Shown: piece by piece, positions 54,725-63,351 of the stretch
Numbering within the stretch: the stretch's first letter is position 1
Layout of the letters: the number at the start of each line of letters is the position of its first letter
Source: Halostagnicola larsenii XH-48
GTDB taxonomy: Archaea > Halobacteriota > Halobacteria > Halobacteriales > Natrialbaceae
Assembly (NCBI RefSeq): GCF_000517625.1
Contig: NZ_CP007057.1
Coordinates: 310,001-374,000, forward strand
Direction: 5' to 3'
DNA length: 64,000 bases
Notes under the pieces: generated by a model
Told to the model about the DNA's origin: nothing
The model's input: only the letters and a program-made list of their open reading frames with translations
Database searches by the model: none
Program-made: the position numbers and the translations under genes

Positions 54725-54898
54725 TGAGAGTGTACGCGCCGGTCCACAACCGAGCATCGTCGCGTCGCTGGACCAGCCTACGACCCAACGTCGGAGAACG
54801 GACACATATACGTTTTCGTTGTGGCAGACCGTACCTCGAGGGTGCTGTCGGTTCGACCACCGGTTATACCCATAAATGGCGTGTGGCCATAGAAGGTT

Positions 54899-54912
54899 AT
54901 ATATAATAGAAG
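54899..54912 (+). promoter_or_regulatory. TATA box of transporter gene
   Basis: TTATATATAATAG lies 29-42 bases before the ATG at 54941, the usual TATA spacing for a short-leader haloarchaeal transcript. The divergent FAD oxidoreductase promoter must lie between 54725 and this site. Confidence 0.5.
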
Positions 54913-54940
54913 TATAGATTTGTGGCTGGAGATAACACAC

Positions 54941-56224
54941 ATGGTAGAACTTGCAGCGATAGGAATCCTCGTCGCATTTATCGTGTTCGGCGGCATGATG
55001 ATGCGTGAAGTCATCCCGACATTCATCGCACTCGCCGGGATGGCAATCGCGATCAGCATCTTCGGCGGGCTTTCGCCGGAATTCATCCTAAACAACGTGA
55101 TACAGGACGGATCGATGTACCTCGCCGACGCGATGATTGCGGCGGCGTTCGGCGGTACGCTCGGCGTCCTCGCCGAGAAGCAAGGCATCCTCGAAGACAT
55201 GGTGAAGTCCGCCGCGGAACTGGGCGGCGACAGTCCGCTCGTGATGGCGACGGCGCTGTACACCGCGGTCGTGGTGGCGGCGACGAGTATCAGCGGACTG
55301 GGCGCATTCATACTGCTAGCAACCATCATCTTCCCCATCCTCATCAGCGTGGGCTTCCCGTCGAAAATCGCGGGCGGAATCACGCTACTCGCGTACGGTA
55401 ACGGTGTAATGTTGAACCCGAGTAACTGGGTCTTCTACCGAGAGGTCACGGGCATTTCGCTCGACAGCGTCATCGTCTGGGCGCTCCCGGTCGCGGGCAT
55501 CGCGTACGTGATGGGGATACTGTATGTCTTCCTGCAGGTACGCAAACCCGACGTTCGCGAGACGCTCGCGGAGACCGACGCCGACGTCGGGGCAACATCC
55601 ACGCCGAAGTACGCGCTTCTGGCGCCGCTCATCCCGGTCGGACTCGTCATCGCCGACGTGATGAACGTCTACGCCGCGTTCATCGTGGGCATCGGGTTCG
55701 CGGCGGTGTTCAGCCAGCCGGGGCTGCAGGGGATTCGAAATCTCGGCCAGACGATGGGTCTCATTACTCAGAGTTTCCACGACGGCATCAAGCAGGTCGC
55801 GCCCGCAATCGCGCTCATGGTCGCCATCGGATGGCTGCTCGAAGCCGTCCTCGCCGACCCGATCTCCTCAACGATGGAACCCCTACTGATGCAAATCGTG
55901 CCCGAGAACATGGTGCTGTACGCCGTGGTGTTTTCCGTGCTCGCTCCGCTCGCGCTCTACCGCGGCCCGATGAACATCTGGGGGCTCGGTAGCGGCATCA
56001 TCGGCGTGCTCGCCGCCATCGGCATCAACCCGCAGCTCATCACTACGACGGCCATCAGCGCGCTCCGCGTGCAGGCCCCCGGCGACCCGACCAACACCCA
56101 CAATGCGTGGGCGGCGGAGGAACTCGATGTCAACGTCAACGACATCACGATGAACCTCCTGCCGTACATCTGGGTCATCGCCATCGGCGGTATCATCACC
56201 TCGGTCTACCTCTTCGGGCTGTAA
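54941..56224 (+). CDS. membrane transporter of the ion-transporter superfamily
   Basis: 427 residues from ATG 54941 with about 11-12 hydrophobic segments. The two halves each contain a re-entrant-like region: ATSISGLGAFILLATIIFP near 113-132 and LAPLALYRGPMNIWGLGSGI near 330-350. This suggests a Dcu/GntP/CitM-like organic anion transporter. The exact family is uncertain. It is followed by the HyuA-like gene, so it may import the substrate of that enzyme or a sugar acid handled by the FAD oxidoreductase. Confidence 0.75.
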   Translation: MVELAAIGILVAFIVFGGMMMREVIPTFIALAGMAIAISIFGGLSPEFILNNVIQDGSMYLADAMIAAAFGGTLGVLAEKQGILEDMVKSAAELGGDSPLVMATALYTAVVVAATSISGLGAFILLATIIFPILISVGFPSKIAGGITLLAYGNGVMLNPSNWVFYREVTGISLDSVIVWALPVAGIAYVMGILYVFLQVRKPDVRETLAETDADVGATSTPKYALLAPLIPVGLVIADVMNVYAAFIVGIGFAAVFSQPGLQGIRNLGQTMGLITQSFHDGIKQVAPAIALMVAIGWLLEAVLADPISSTMEPLLMQIVPENMVLYAVVFSVLAPLALYRGPMNIWGLGSGIIGVLAAIGINPQLITTTAISALRVQAPGDPTNTHNAWAAEELDVNVNDITMNLLPYIWVIAIGGIITSVYLFGL

Positions 56225-56336
56225 CCCCGATTCGACGGCTGCACTCGAGCCGACGACTGAACGTCGGCCGACGGTAGCCGCCGCTCTCCGGCGATTCCGG
56301 GACCGAACTGGACGGGCCGAATCGGTACCTATTTAT

Positions 56337-56357
56337 TGTGGTCGAATATTTACCACA
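56337..56357. promoter_or_regulatory. inverted repeat before HyuA-like gene
   Basis: TGTGGT (56337-56342) and ACCACA (56352-56357) flank the AT-rich CGAATATTT. The repeat ends three bases before the ATG at 56361, over the expected transcription start. It is an operator candidate of unknown binder. Confidence 0.35.
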
Positions 56358-56360
56358 GAT

Positions 56361-58505
56361 ATGTCCTCAGTCCGCGTTGGAATCGATGTCGGTGGTACGT
56401 TCACCGACGCGGTCGCAATCGACAGCGAGACGTTCGACGTACTAGCGCAGACCAAAGTCCCCACGAGCCACGACGCCGACATCGGTGTAGCGGCGGGCAT
56501 CGTGGCGGCGACCTCGGAACTCCTCGACTCGCTCTCGGCGTCGCCCGACGACGTGGTGTTCATCGCCCACGGCACGACGCAGGCCACGAACGCGCTGTTG
56601 GAAGGCGACGTGTCGAAGGTCGGAATCATCGGTCTCGGAAAGGGTATTCAGGGCCGCCGGGCCCGCTCGGAGACGAACCTCGAAGACATCGAACTCGGTG
56701 ACGGGCAGGCCATCGAGACTACCCACGAGTACCTGAGCATCAAGGACGGTCTCGACGCCGACGAGGTGCGGACGGCCCTCGACCGATTTCGCGACGAGGG
56801 GGTCGAGGCAGTCGTGGCGAGTCAGGCGTTCGGCGTGGACGACCCCGAGACAGAAGAGCGAGTGCGAGAAATTTCACAGGAGGTCGGACTCCCCGCAATC
56901 GGTGCGAACGTGGTCTCAAAACGATACGGGCTGAAGATTCGGACTCGAACCGCGGTGGTCAACGCCAGCATCCTGCCGCGGATGATAGCGACCTCGACCG
57001 CGACCGGCGAGAGCATCGAAGATTTCGGTATCGACACGCCGCTGATGATAATGCGGTCGGACGGCGGGGTCATGGGCATCGACGAGATGCAAAGCCGCCC
57101 GATCCAGACTATCCTCTCGGGACCCGCGGCCGGCGTGGCCGGCGCGCTCATGTACGAGAACGTCACCGACGGCATCTTCATCGACGTCGGCGGCACGAGC
57201 AGCGATATCAGCGTCATCGAGAAGGGCCAACCTAAGTGGAAGTCGGCCGAAATCGGCGGCCACTCTACGTTCCTCCGGACGCTCGACATCCGAACCGAAG
57301 GCGTGGCAGGCGGGTCGATGATTCGGGTCGAGGACGGTGAGGTGGTCCAGTCGGGACCACGAAGCGCGCACATCGCCGACCTCCCCTACGCCGCATTCGC
57401 CGACCCCGATGACATCAAGGACCCAAAACTCGTCCGGATAACGCCCAAGCCCGATGACCCGGAGTACGTCGGTATAGAGACCGCCGACGGCGACATGTAC
57501 GCGCTCACGCCGAGCGGTGCGTCGAATCTCCTCGGACACCTCGATGAGGGCGACTACGCCGCCGGAAACCCTGAGGCTGCCCGTCTCGCGTTCGAACCAC
57601 TGGCCGACGAGCTCGGCGTCAGTGTCGAGACGGCGGCCCGGCAAGTCCTCGACGTGAGCATTCAGAAAATTGTCCCGGTCGTCGAGGAGGTCATCGACGA
57701 GTACGACCTCGACCCTTCGCTCCTCGAAATCGTCGGCGGGGGCGGTGGGTGCGGCGCGCTCGTGCCCTATCTCGGCGACGCAACAGCGTACGAGACTCGC
57801 CTTGCGGCGAACCACGAAATCGTCAGTACCGTGGGCGTCGGCCTCGCAATGGTGCGCGACGTGGTCGAGCGCAACGTCATGAACCCTTCGGAAGCCGAGA
57901 TAGAACGAGTTCGCCAGGAGGCGGTCGATTCGGTCGTCGGGATGGGGGCGAATCAGGAGACGATCGGGACGACCATCGAGTACGACGACGCGGAGAACCT
58001 GCTGCGGGTCGAAGCCGAGGGCTCGACCGAGCTCCAGACCCGCGAGATGGGGCAAACCGAGGTCAGCGACGCCGAGAGACGCGATATCGCGAGCACGAGC
58101 CTCGACGTACCGACCGACGCCGTCGACGTGGCCGAAGCCACCGAGGGTCTGTTCGTCTACGAGGCCATCGAGTCGACCCCGCGGCTGTTCGGCCTGCTGA
58201 CCAAAGAGCGGACCCTCGTCTCGGTCGTGGACAACACCGGCGTCGTCAAGCTAAAGCTACAGGACGCGTCGGTGTACGCCACGGCGAAGGCAAACCTCGC
58301 TGATGCGATCGAACGCGTCCTCGACAAGGAGTCGGTGTACAGCGGTTCGACCACCAGACTGCCCAACATCTACATCTGTCACGGCAATCAGATACTCGAC
58401 GCGAGCGGCATGTCGGGTCGAGACCAGATTCGGTCGCTCGTCGACATCGAGTTAGAGAGCCTGCCCGACGATCAACGGGTCGTCGTCATCGGCCAGCGTC
58501 CATGA
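56361..58505 (+). CDS. hydantoinase/oxoprolinase A-type protein (HyuA-like)
   Basis: 714 residues. It carries the ASKHA-type ATP site of the ATP-dependent hydantoinase/5-oxoprolinase A subunit: GIDVGGTFTDAVAID (7-21), AHGTTQATNALLEG near 69-82, MRSDGGVMG, ILSGPAAGVAG and FIDVGGTSSDISVI near 273-286. The normal partner subunit (HyuB) is not encoded next to it. Instead it overlaps a small metallopeptidase gene by four bases. It may act alone on a cyclic amide or lactam, or use a HyuB from elsewhere. The start is ATG 56361 with an inverted repeat just upstream. Confidence 0.9.
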   Translation: MSSVRVGIDVGGTFTDAVAIDSETFDVLAQTKVPTSHDADIGVAAGIVAATSELLDSLSASPDDVVFIAHGTTQATNALLEGDVSKVGIIGLGKGIQGRRARSETNLEDIELGDGQAIETTHEYLSIKDGLDADEVRTALDRFRDEGVEAVVASQAFGVDDPETEERVREISQEVGLPAIGANVVSKRYGLKIRTRTAVVNASILPRMIATSTATGESIEDFGIDTPLMIMRSDGGVMGIDEMQSRPIQTILSGPAAGVAGALMYENVTDGIFIDVGGTSSDISVIEKGQPKWKSAEIGGHSTFLRTLDIRTEGVAGGSMIRVEDGEVVQSGPRSAHIADLPYAAFADPDDIKDPKLVRITPKPDDPEYVGIETADGDMYALTPSGASNLLGHLDEGDYAAGNPEAARLAFEPLADELGVSVETAARQVLDVSIQKIVPVVEEVIDEYDLDPSLLEIVGGGGGCGALVPYLGDATAYETRLAANHEIVSTVGVGLAMVRDVVERNVMNPSEAEIERVRQEAVDSVVGMGANQETIGTTIEYDDAENLLRVEAEGSTELQTREMGQTEVSDAERRDIASTSLDVPTDAVDVAEATEGLFVYEAIESTPRLFGLLTKERTLVSVVDNTGVVKLKLQDASVYATAKANLADAIERVLDKESVYSGSTTRLPNIYICHGNQILDASGMSGRDQIRSLVDIELESLPDDQRVVVIGQRP

Positions 58506-59017
58506 GGGAGTCGACTCCGTCTACGAGTGCCGACACCGGCGACCGCGAGCGTCGGGCGTGGGAGTACGGAGCCGACAGAGCGACTGCGGTCACCGCCCGG
58601 CACGGTACGACCAATCCCGAGGCGCTCGCCGCGGTGAGTGGCGTCACGGTCGCCGACGACGACTGGTCGGGTCTCGACTCGCTGGTCATTCTCGGCGCAT
58701 TGGAGGGCAACCGAATCGTCCTCTATCGGGAGCAGATTCGGGCCGTCGCGGCGGCCCACGACGTGCCCAAGTACCAACTGCTCGAGGGCGTCATCGCCCA
58801 CGAACTCGGCCACTATCACGTCGATACCGACGACCTCACCGACCGGCCGAGTAGATGGTCGCGCCGAATTTCGTCACTGCTTGGGGTTCGGACGGTTCCG
58901 AAGGCGGTGCGCGAGGCGGCGGCCAACGGATTCGCGTTCGCACTCCTCGAACGACGATTCGAGGCGTCCCCGCTGTTCGACACGCCGGAACTACTCACGC
59001 GCCCGTCGCTTCCGTGA
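58502..59017 (+). CDS. small zincin-like metallopeptidase
   Basis: 171 residues. The zinc motif HELGH is at about residues 100-104 (LEGVIAHELGHYHVD), preceded by the strand-and-helix layout of minimal zincins (IVLYREQIRAVAAAHDV). A downstream helix, VREAAANGFAFALLERR, could supply the third ligand. It has no signal peptide or membrane segment. The ATGA overlap with the HyuA-like gene (58502-58505) shows translational coupling. Its substrate is unknown, and the tight linkage to HyuA is unusual. Confidence 0.75.
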   Translation: MRESTPSTSADTGDRERRAWEYGADRATAVTARHGTTNPEALAAVSGVTVADDDWSGLDSLVILGALEGNRIVLYREQIRAVAAAHDVPKYQLLEGVIAHELGHYHVDTDDLTDRPSRWSRRISSLLGVRTVPKAVREAAANGFAFALLERRFEASPLFDTPELLTRPSLP

Positions 59018-59265
59018 CGCTCGGTCCGCGATGCGATCTGGAGTGTTCCGTGAGGGTGTCACCCTTCGCTTGAAGGAAGCAGTCGAGCTAGGGTACGTTG
59101 GTGATTTGCCGATACTCGAGTGCATAGTTGAGAGGGGGCGCCAGCAGAGAGTATTTTGACGTGCGGACACGCCGGCGGAGCGACGTGTCCACGCGCGTTT
59201 CTCTCCCATGCTGGATTTGCTTGTCCGCCGGTACCGTTTGCGGACGATCGTACGAGGCGATAAGA

Positions 59266-59719
59266 CAGTGATTCCACCGGCTCAAGCACCTGTTCGAGCC
59301 TGATCAACGAGATCAACAGGGAGTTTCCGTCGACGAGACTAACGTCGAAGTCGGCGACGAGGAGGTCTACGTCTGGGCGGCGGTCGATTGTGACACGCTG
59401 GAAGTGTTCGCTGTCGAGGTGTCTCCTGGCCGATCGGGTTTTACTGCGTTGCTGGTTTCTTCGAGACATGTTGAAACGGTGGCATGGTTGTCCGCTGGTG
59501 CGAGCTGACCGCGGTCCCTGGTACGACTGGCAGCTTGAACTGCGCAACCGAGACTCGAAACGCGAACTGTGGGGAAATCGTTGGCTCATCGCAGCTTGAT
59601 TCGGGATCTTCAGATGCCGAACGAGGTGTCTCTGGCGCCAATTTCCCACCGAGAGCACGGCTGAATCAGCGAGATCGTGGCTTCCAACCTTCGTAGCCTT
59701 CCACAATGCGACGATGTAA
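59266..59719 (+). pseudogene. decayed IS transposase (third IS type)
   Basis: Recognisable pieces of a haloarchaeal DDE transposase: TGA in place of the Trp before FHRLKHLFEPDQRDQQG (59269-59271), then VSVDETNVEVGDEEVYVWAAV with the first aspartate. A frameshift near 59455 follows, then KRWHGCPLVRADRGPWYDW with the second aspartate, TGA at 59597-59599, and FGIFRCRTRCLW to the end TAA at 59719. It lies between the metallopeptidase gene and the IclR promoter and probably arrived before the latter was trimmed to its present length. Confidence 0.75.
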
Positions 59720-59733
59720 CCTTGACACACCTC

Positions 59734-59752
59734 ATTCCGCATGGCGGAACTA
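59734..59752. promoter_or_regulatory. palindromic operator of IclR gene
   Basis: ATTCCGCATGGCGGAACTA contains the perfect inverted repeat TTCCGC-atg-GCGGAA. It abuts a TATA-like TATTATGATT, and the ATG of the IclR gene follows at 59781, so a bound protein would block transcription-factor loading. A near-identical copy lies at 52457-52475. Autoregulation by the IclR protein is the simplest reading (inference). Confidence 0.6.
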
Positions 59753-59780
59753 TTATGATTCGCCGGGAAGTACCGGGGGT

Positions 59781-60560
59781 ATGCCCGGACCTGACGCGAC
59801 AAATCCCGTCTCGGCGGTCGAGACCACGGTTTCGATACTCGAGACTATCACGGAACTCGAAGGCGCGTCGCTGACCGAACTCGCCGAGCGACTCGACGTG
59901 GCGAAATCCACGATACACCGGCACCTCTCGACGCTCCGACAGGAGGGGTACGTGGTGACGGACGGCGACGAGTACCACGTCAGCCTCCACCTGTTCGACC
60001 TGGCGTCGTACAACCGCGAGCGAAATCCACTGTTCCACATCGGGCGCTCGACCGCCGACGAAATCGCAGGTCGGATAGAAGAGCGCGTCTCGCTCGTGGT
60101 CGCCGAGCAGGGGCGAGCGGTCAAGTGTTATATCGCCGAGAGCAACCGTTCCATCACGACCGACTCACATCTCGGACTGGCGATGCGTATGCACTGCACG
60201 TCGGGCGGGAAGGCGCTACTCTCGCAAATGGACGACAAGCGGGTCGAGGAGATCCTCGACCGAAACGGTCTCGAACGCCTGACCGACAACACCATCACCG
60301 ACCGTGAGTCGCTGTTCGAGGAACTTCAAGAGGTTCGCAAAACGGGTATCGCGTTCGATAACCAAGAGCGGTTGGCCGGGGTTCGGGGCGTCGCCGCGCC
60401 CGTAGTGGACAAGCAGACCGGCGACGTAATCGGCGCGTTCGACATCGCCGGACCCGCTACCAGACTCGAAGGTGAGAAGTACAGCGAGCAGATTCCGAAC
60501 CTCGTCCAGCGGGCGGCCGACGAAATCGCGGTCAACATCAAGTACTGGCGGACCGAGTGA
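59781..60560 (+). CDS. IclR-family transcriptional regulator
   Basis: 259 residues from ATG 59781. The winged helix (about 8-65, AKSTIHRHLSTLRQEGYVV) is followed by the effector domain with MHCTSGGKALLSQMDDKRVEEI near 145-166 and GAFDIAGPATRL near the end. A 19-bp palindrome plus TATA box lies just upstream. It converges with the sulfatase gene. Through the operator copy at 52457 it is linked to the FAD-oxidoreductase side of the locus, so it may be the master regulator of the 52-64 kb catabolic region. Confidence 0.93.
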   Translation: MPGPDATNPVSAVETTVSILETITELEGASLTELAERLDVAKSTIHRHLSTLRQEGYVVTDGDEYHVSLHLFDLASYNRERNPLFHIGRSTADEIAGRIEERVSLVVAEQGRAVKCYIAESNRSITTDSHLGLAMRMHCTSGGKALLSQMDDKRVEEILDRNGLERLTDNTITDRESLFEELQEVRKTGIAFDNQERLAGVRGVAAPVVDKQTGDVIGAFDIAGPATRLEGEKYSEQIPNLVQRAADEIAVNIKYWRTE

Positions 60561-60588
60561 CGGCGGTCTCCTCCATTTCGGAACGTCG

Positions 60589-62040
60589 CTACGGCGTTTC
60601 CATGCCGTCCCACGCGTCGAGTCCAACGGTTCGGAGTGTCTCGCCGTCGCTGAACCCCTCCTCGCGACCCTCGAGGTGACGCGCGAGCTTCGACCGGTAC
60701 GCCGCAAGCAGGTCTTCGTTGTCGGACGATACCGCCAGATTCGTTTTTTCGCGCCTATCTTCGGCTACGTCGAAGAGGAACTCGTCGCCGGTGTGGGGGT
60801 TCCACGCGTACTTGTACTCGTCGTCCACGAGGTATTGGGTCGCGTCCTCGGGCGTCCACGACGGGCCGAGTTCGCCGTGATAGTAGGGCCGCCAGTCGGC
60901 GTGGGGGTCTTCGACGAGTGAGAGCAGGCTTCGACCCTCCACGCTCGCAGGCACGTCTACGCCTGCGACGTCTAGAAGCGTCGGCATCACGTCTTCGAGA
61001 CCCACTGGACGGTCTATCACCCGCTCGGTCGGGTAGTCGCAACCGTCGGGGAACTGCATCAGAAGCGGTACGCGGGCCGAACCCTCGAACGGGAATCCCT
61101 TGCGCCAGAGGTGGTGGTCGCCAAGCATCTCGCCGTGGTCCGACGTGTAGACGACCAGCGTGTCATCGAGCACGCCGAACTCGCGCCACATCGCCTCGAA
61201 CAGCCGCGTTACCTGAAAGTCGATCTGAGTCACGAGTCCGTAGTAGGCCGCCCGCGCCCGGTCGATTTCGTGCGGCGAGAGGTCCGCAATCCACGCGTCG
61301 GTCGGCGGGTACGTCGGAATCTCGTCGCCGAACGCGTCGTCCACCCACTCGCCCACCACCGGCGTCGGTAAGTCGCGGTCAGCGTACATCTCCCAGAACG
61401 CTCGAGGCGGGTCGAACGGCGGATGGGGACGCTGGTACGACACCGTGAGGAAGAACGGCCGGTCCTCGTCGCGTTCGTCGAGGAATTCGAGTGCCTTGGT
61501 CGTGGTCCACGTCGTCGGATGCTCGTGTTCGGGGACGTGCGAGGGTCGGGCGGTCCACGTGTTCGATTCGAGACCGCCGGTGTGTTTGTCGTACGCGCCG
61601 CCACTCCGGTCGCGGAGCCACTCGGCGTAGCCGTCGTCGCGGAGCGAGGCACCGACGTGGGTTGGTCCCATGCGCTCGAACCCGACGTGGTTCCCGCGGG
61701 GGTGCGAGTGGGTCTTGCCGACGAGGTGAGTCTGGTATCCCGCGTCAGTCAGTTCGCCCGCGAGGGTGTGTTCGAACTCCCACGGGTGGCCGTACCAGTT
61801 GGTCGCGCCGGTGGTCGCGGGTGTCTGTCCCGACCAGAGCGACTGGCGCGCGGGAACGCAGATGGGTGCCGGGACGTACGCTCGTGAGAACAGTGCGCCC
61901 CGCTCGACCAGATTGTCCAGTTCGGGCGTGTGAACGAACGGGTAGCCCTCGGAATCGGTTGGGCAGTGGGGGTCGGCCCCGATCGCGTCGCCGCGGTGCT
62001 GGTCGGCCATAATCAGCAATATATTGGGCTGTGAAGCCAT
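60589..62040 (-). CDS. sulfatase (arylsulfatase type)
   Basis: 483 residues from ATG 62040. It is a type I sulfatase with metal-binding ILLIMADQHRGD (8-18) and the formylglycine motif C61-V-P-A-R65. YTSDHGEMLGDHHLW follows in the middle, with conserved metal aspartate and histidine. The CxPxR cysteine is intact, so it needs formylglycine modification, and no modifying enzyme is encoded nearby. There is no signal peptide, so it would act on imported sulfated sugars or sulfate esters. It is divergent from the exported beta-propeller protein at 62265. Confidence 0.93.
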   Translation of the reverse strand: MASQPNILLIMADQHRGDAIGADPHCPTDSEGYPFVHTPELDNLVERGALFSRAYVPAPICVPARQSLWSGQTPATTGATNWYGHPWEFEHTLAGELTDAGYQTHLVGKTHSHPRGNHVGFERMGPTHVGASLRDDGYAEWLRDRSGGAYDKHTGGLESNTWTARPSHVPEHEHPTTWTTTKALEFLDERDEDRPFFLTVSYQRPHPPFDPPRAFWEMYADRDLPTPVVGEWVDDAFGDEIPTYPPTDAWIADLSPHEIDRARAAYYGLVTQIDFQVTRLFEAMWREFGVLDDTLVVYTSDHGEMLGDHHLWRKGFPFEGSARVPLLMQFPDGCDYPTERVIDRPVGLEDVMPTLLDVAGVDVPASVEGRSLLSLVEDPHADWRPYYHGELGPSWTPEDATQYLVDDEYKYAWNPHTGDEFLFDVAEDRREKTNLAVSSDNEDLLAAYRSKLARHLEGREEGFSDGETLRTVGLDAWDGMETP

Positions 62041-62264
62041 ACCGTGGTTCTTTCTCCCCTCGATAAAAGTTGCTTCGGTCGAACGAATCATCGCGGCTCG
62101 CACCCACGAATTTGACGATACGGCCCTATTCGCTAAACCACATCCCGTATGACCATTAATTATAATAGGTGGTAGCAGTATTCTCTCTATAGGTCTACAC
62201 GAAGAGTCGACAGGTGTCGAAGAACCATCGGGTAGATCACGCTACGTTCAACGGTGTTCAAAAA

Positions 62265-63341
62265 ATGGTGAAAAAACGGCAGTTTGAACGGCGTACTGTA
62301 CTACGAACCATCGGTACCGGACTCGGAGCGACGATGCTCGCTCCATCGGTGAGCGCGGCATCGAGCGATCTCGATGGCGAGCAAACGGATGCCGACTCGG
62401 TCACCGACATCGAGTTCGAGTTCCACGGCTTCGCGTTCGACCCGAGCGAGCAGAGCTACTCGCCCGGCGATGAGTTCATCTTCCCGTCCATCATCGAAAC
62501 GTCGAACCTCTCGGACCCCCTCGGCAAGTACCACCTCTACTGCGCACCCCACGGCACGTCGGAAACCAAAGACGGCGAGACGGTCGGCATCGCACTGTTC
62601 TACGCCGACTCGCTCGACGCCGATTCGTGGACCGAGTACGCCGGAAACCCAATCATCGACCCCTCCGACTTCGACGCATCGCACATCTCGTCGCCCCACG
62701 CCATCTACACCGACGAGTACGACAAGACGCTCCTCTACTGGCACGGTTCGAACGATACCACGCACTGGTCGTTCTGCCCGGACGGAACCGGGGTGAACTT
62801 CGACTACGGCGGTGTCGCGGTCGATACGTCGATGTACGACGGGTCGTCCGAATCGTCGTACGCACGCGTGTACGAGTACGCGATACCGAACCGGGACAAC
62901 AGCTACACGATGTTCTTCATGGATAACCAGAGCGGAACGCGTCACATTCGGTTGGCGACCTCGCACGATGGAAAGGACTGGACAGTCGATTCCGAACCGG
63001 TCATCACACCGCAGTCACAACACGACGGCAACGTCTCCGGGCCGTTCTTCTTCCGGTACGACGGCGGGTACTACCTCGCATTCCACGCGTCGTCGGGCAA
63101 CATGCACGTCGCCGAGGTCGGCGAGAACCTCGACCGGGCGGACTACCTCGGCGAGTTCACCGTCCCATCCGAGAACGACAGAGACGATCGCGTTTCCACG
63201 CCGTTTCTACTCAGGGACGACGCGGGAACGCCGTACATGTACTACACGACGGGCGACCGACTCGACGCCAGAATCGCGTCCCGCCGATTAACGGACAGTG
63301 ACGATGCAGAGAGTCTGAATCTCTTCGACCCTTCGACGTAG
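62265..63341 (+). CDS. Tat-exported GH43-like beta-propeller protein
   Basis: 358 residues from ATG 62265. A Tat signal (FERRTVLRTIG, twin arginines at 9-10, cleavage near VSAAS) is followed by a repeated blade pattern typical of five-bladed propellers: YHLYCAPHG, IALFYADSLDADSW, LLYWHGSND, SGTRHIRLATSHDGKDW, PFFFRYDGGYYLAFHAS, GTPYMYYTTGD. Such folds occur in GH43, GH62 and GH130-type enzymes. Exported and close to a sulfatase and an epimerase, it probably cuts or binds an extracellular polysaccharide. Catalytic residues cannot be assigned with confidence. Confidence 0.82.
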   Translation: MVKKRQFERRTVLRTIGTGLGATMLAPSVSAASSDLDGEQTDADSVTDIEFEFHGFAFDPSEQSYSPGDEFIFPSIIETSNLSDPLGKYHLYCAPHGTSETKDGETVGIALFYADSLDADSWTEYAGNPIIDPSDFDASHISSPHAIYTDEYDKTLLYWHGSNDTTHWSFCPDGTGVNFDYGGVAVDTSMYDGSSESSYARVYEYAIPNRDNSYTMFFMDNQSGTRHIRLATSHDGKDWTVDSEPVITPQSQHDGNVSGPFFFRYDGGYYLAFHASSGNMHVAEVGENLDRADYLGEFTVPSENDRDDRVSTPFLLRDDAGTPYMYYTTGDRLDARIASRRLTDSDDAESLNLFDPST

Positions 63342-63351
63342 GTCTCCCGCG

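Noticed and set aside
53363-54727. 454-codon plus-strand frame opposite the FAD oxidoreductase
   Set aside because: It is a shadow frame. The minus strand carries the dinucleotide-binding motif and conserved family segments.
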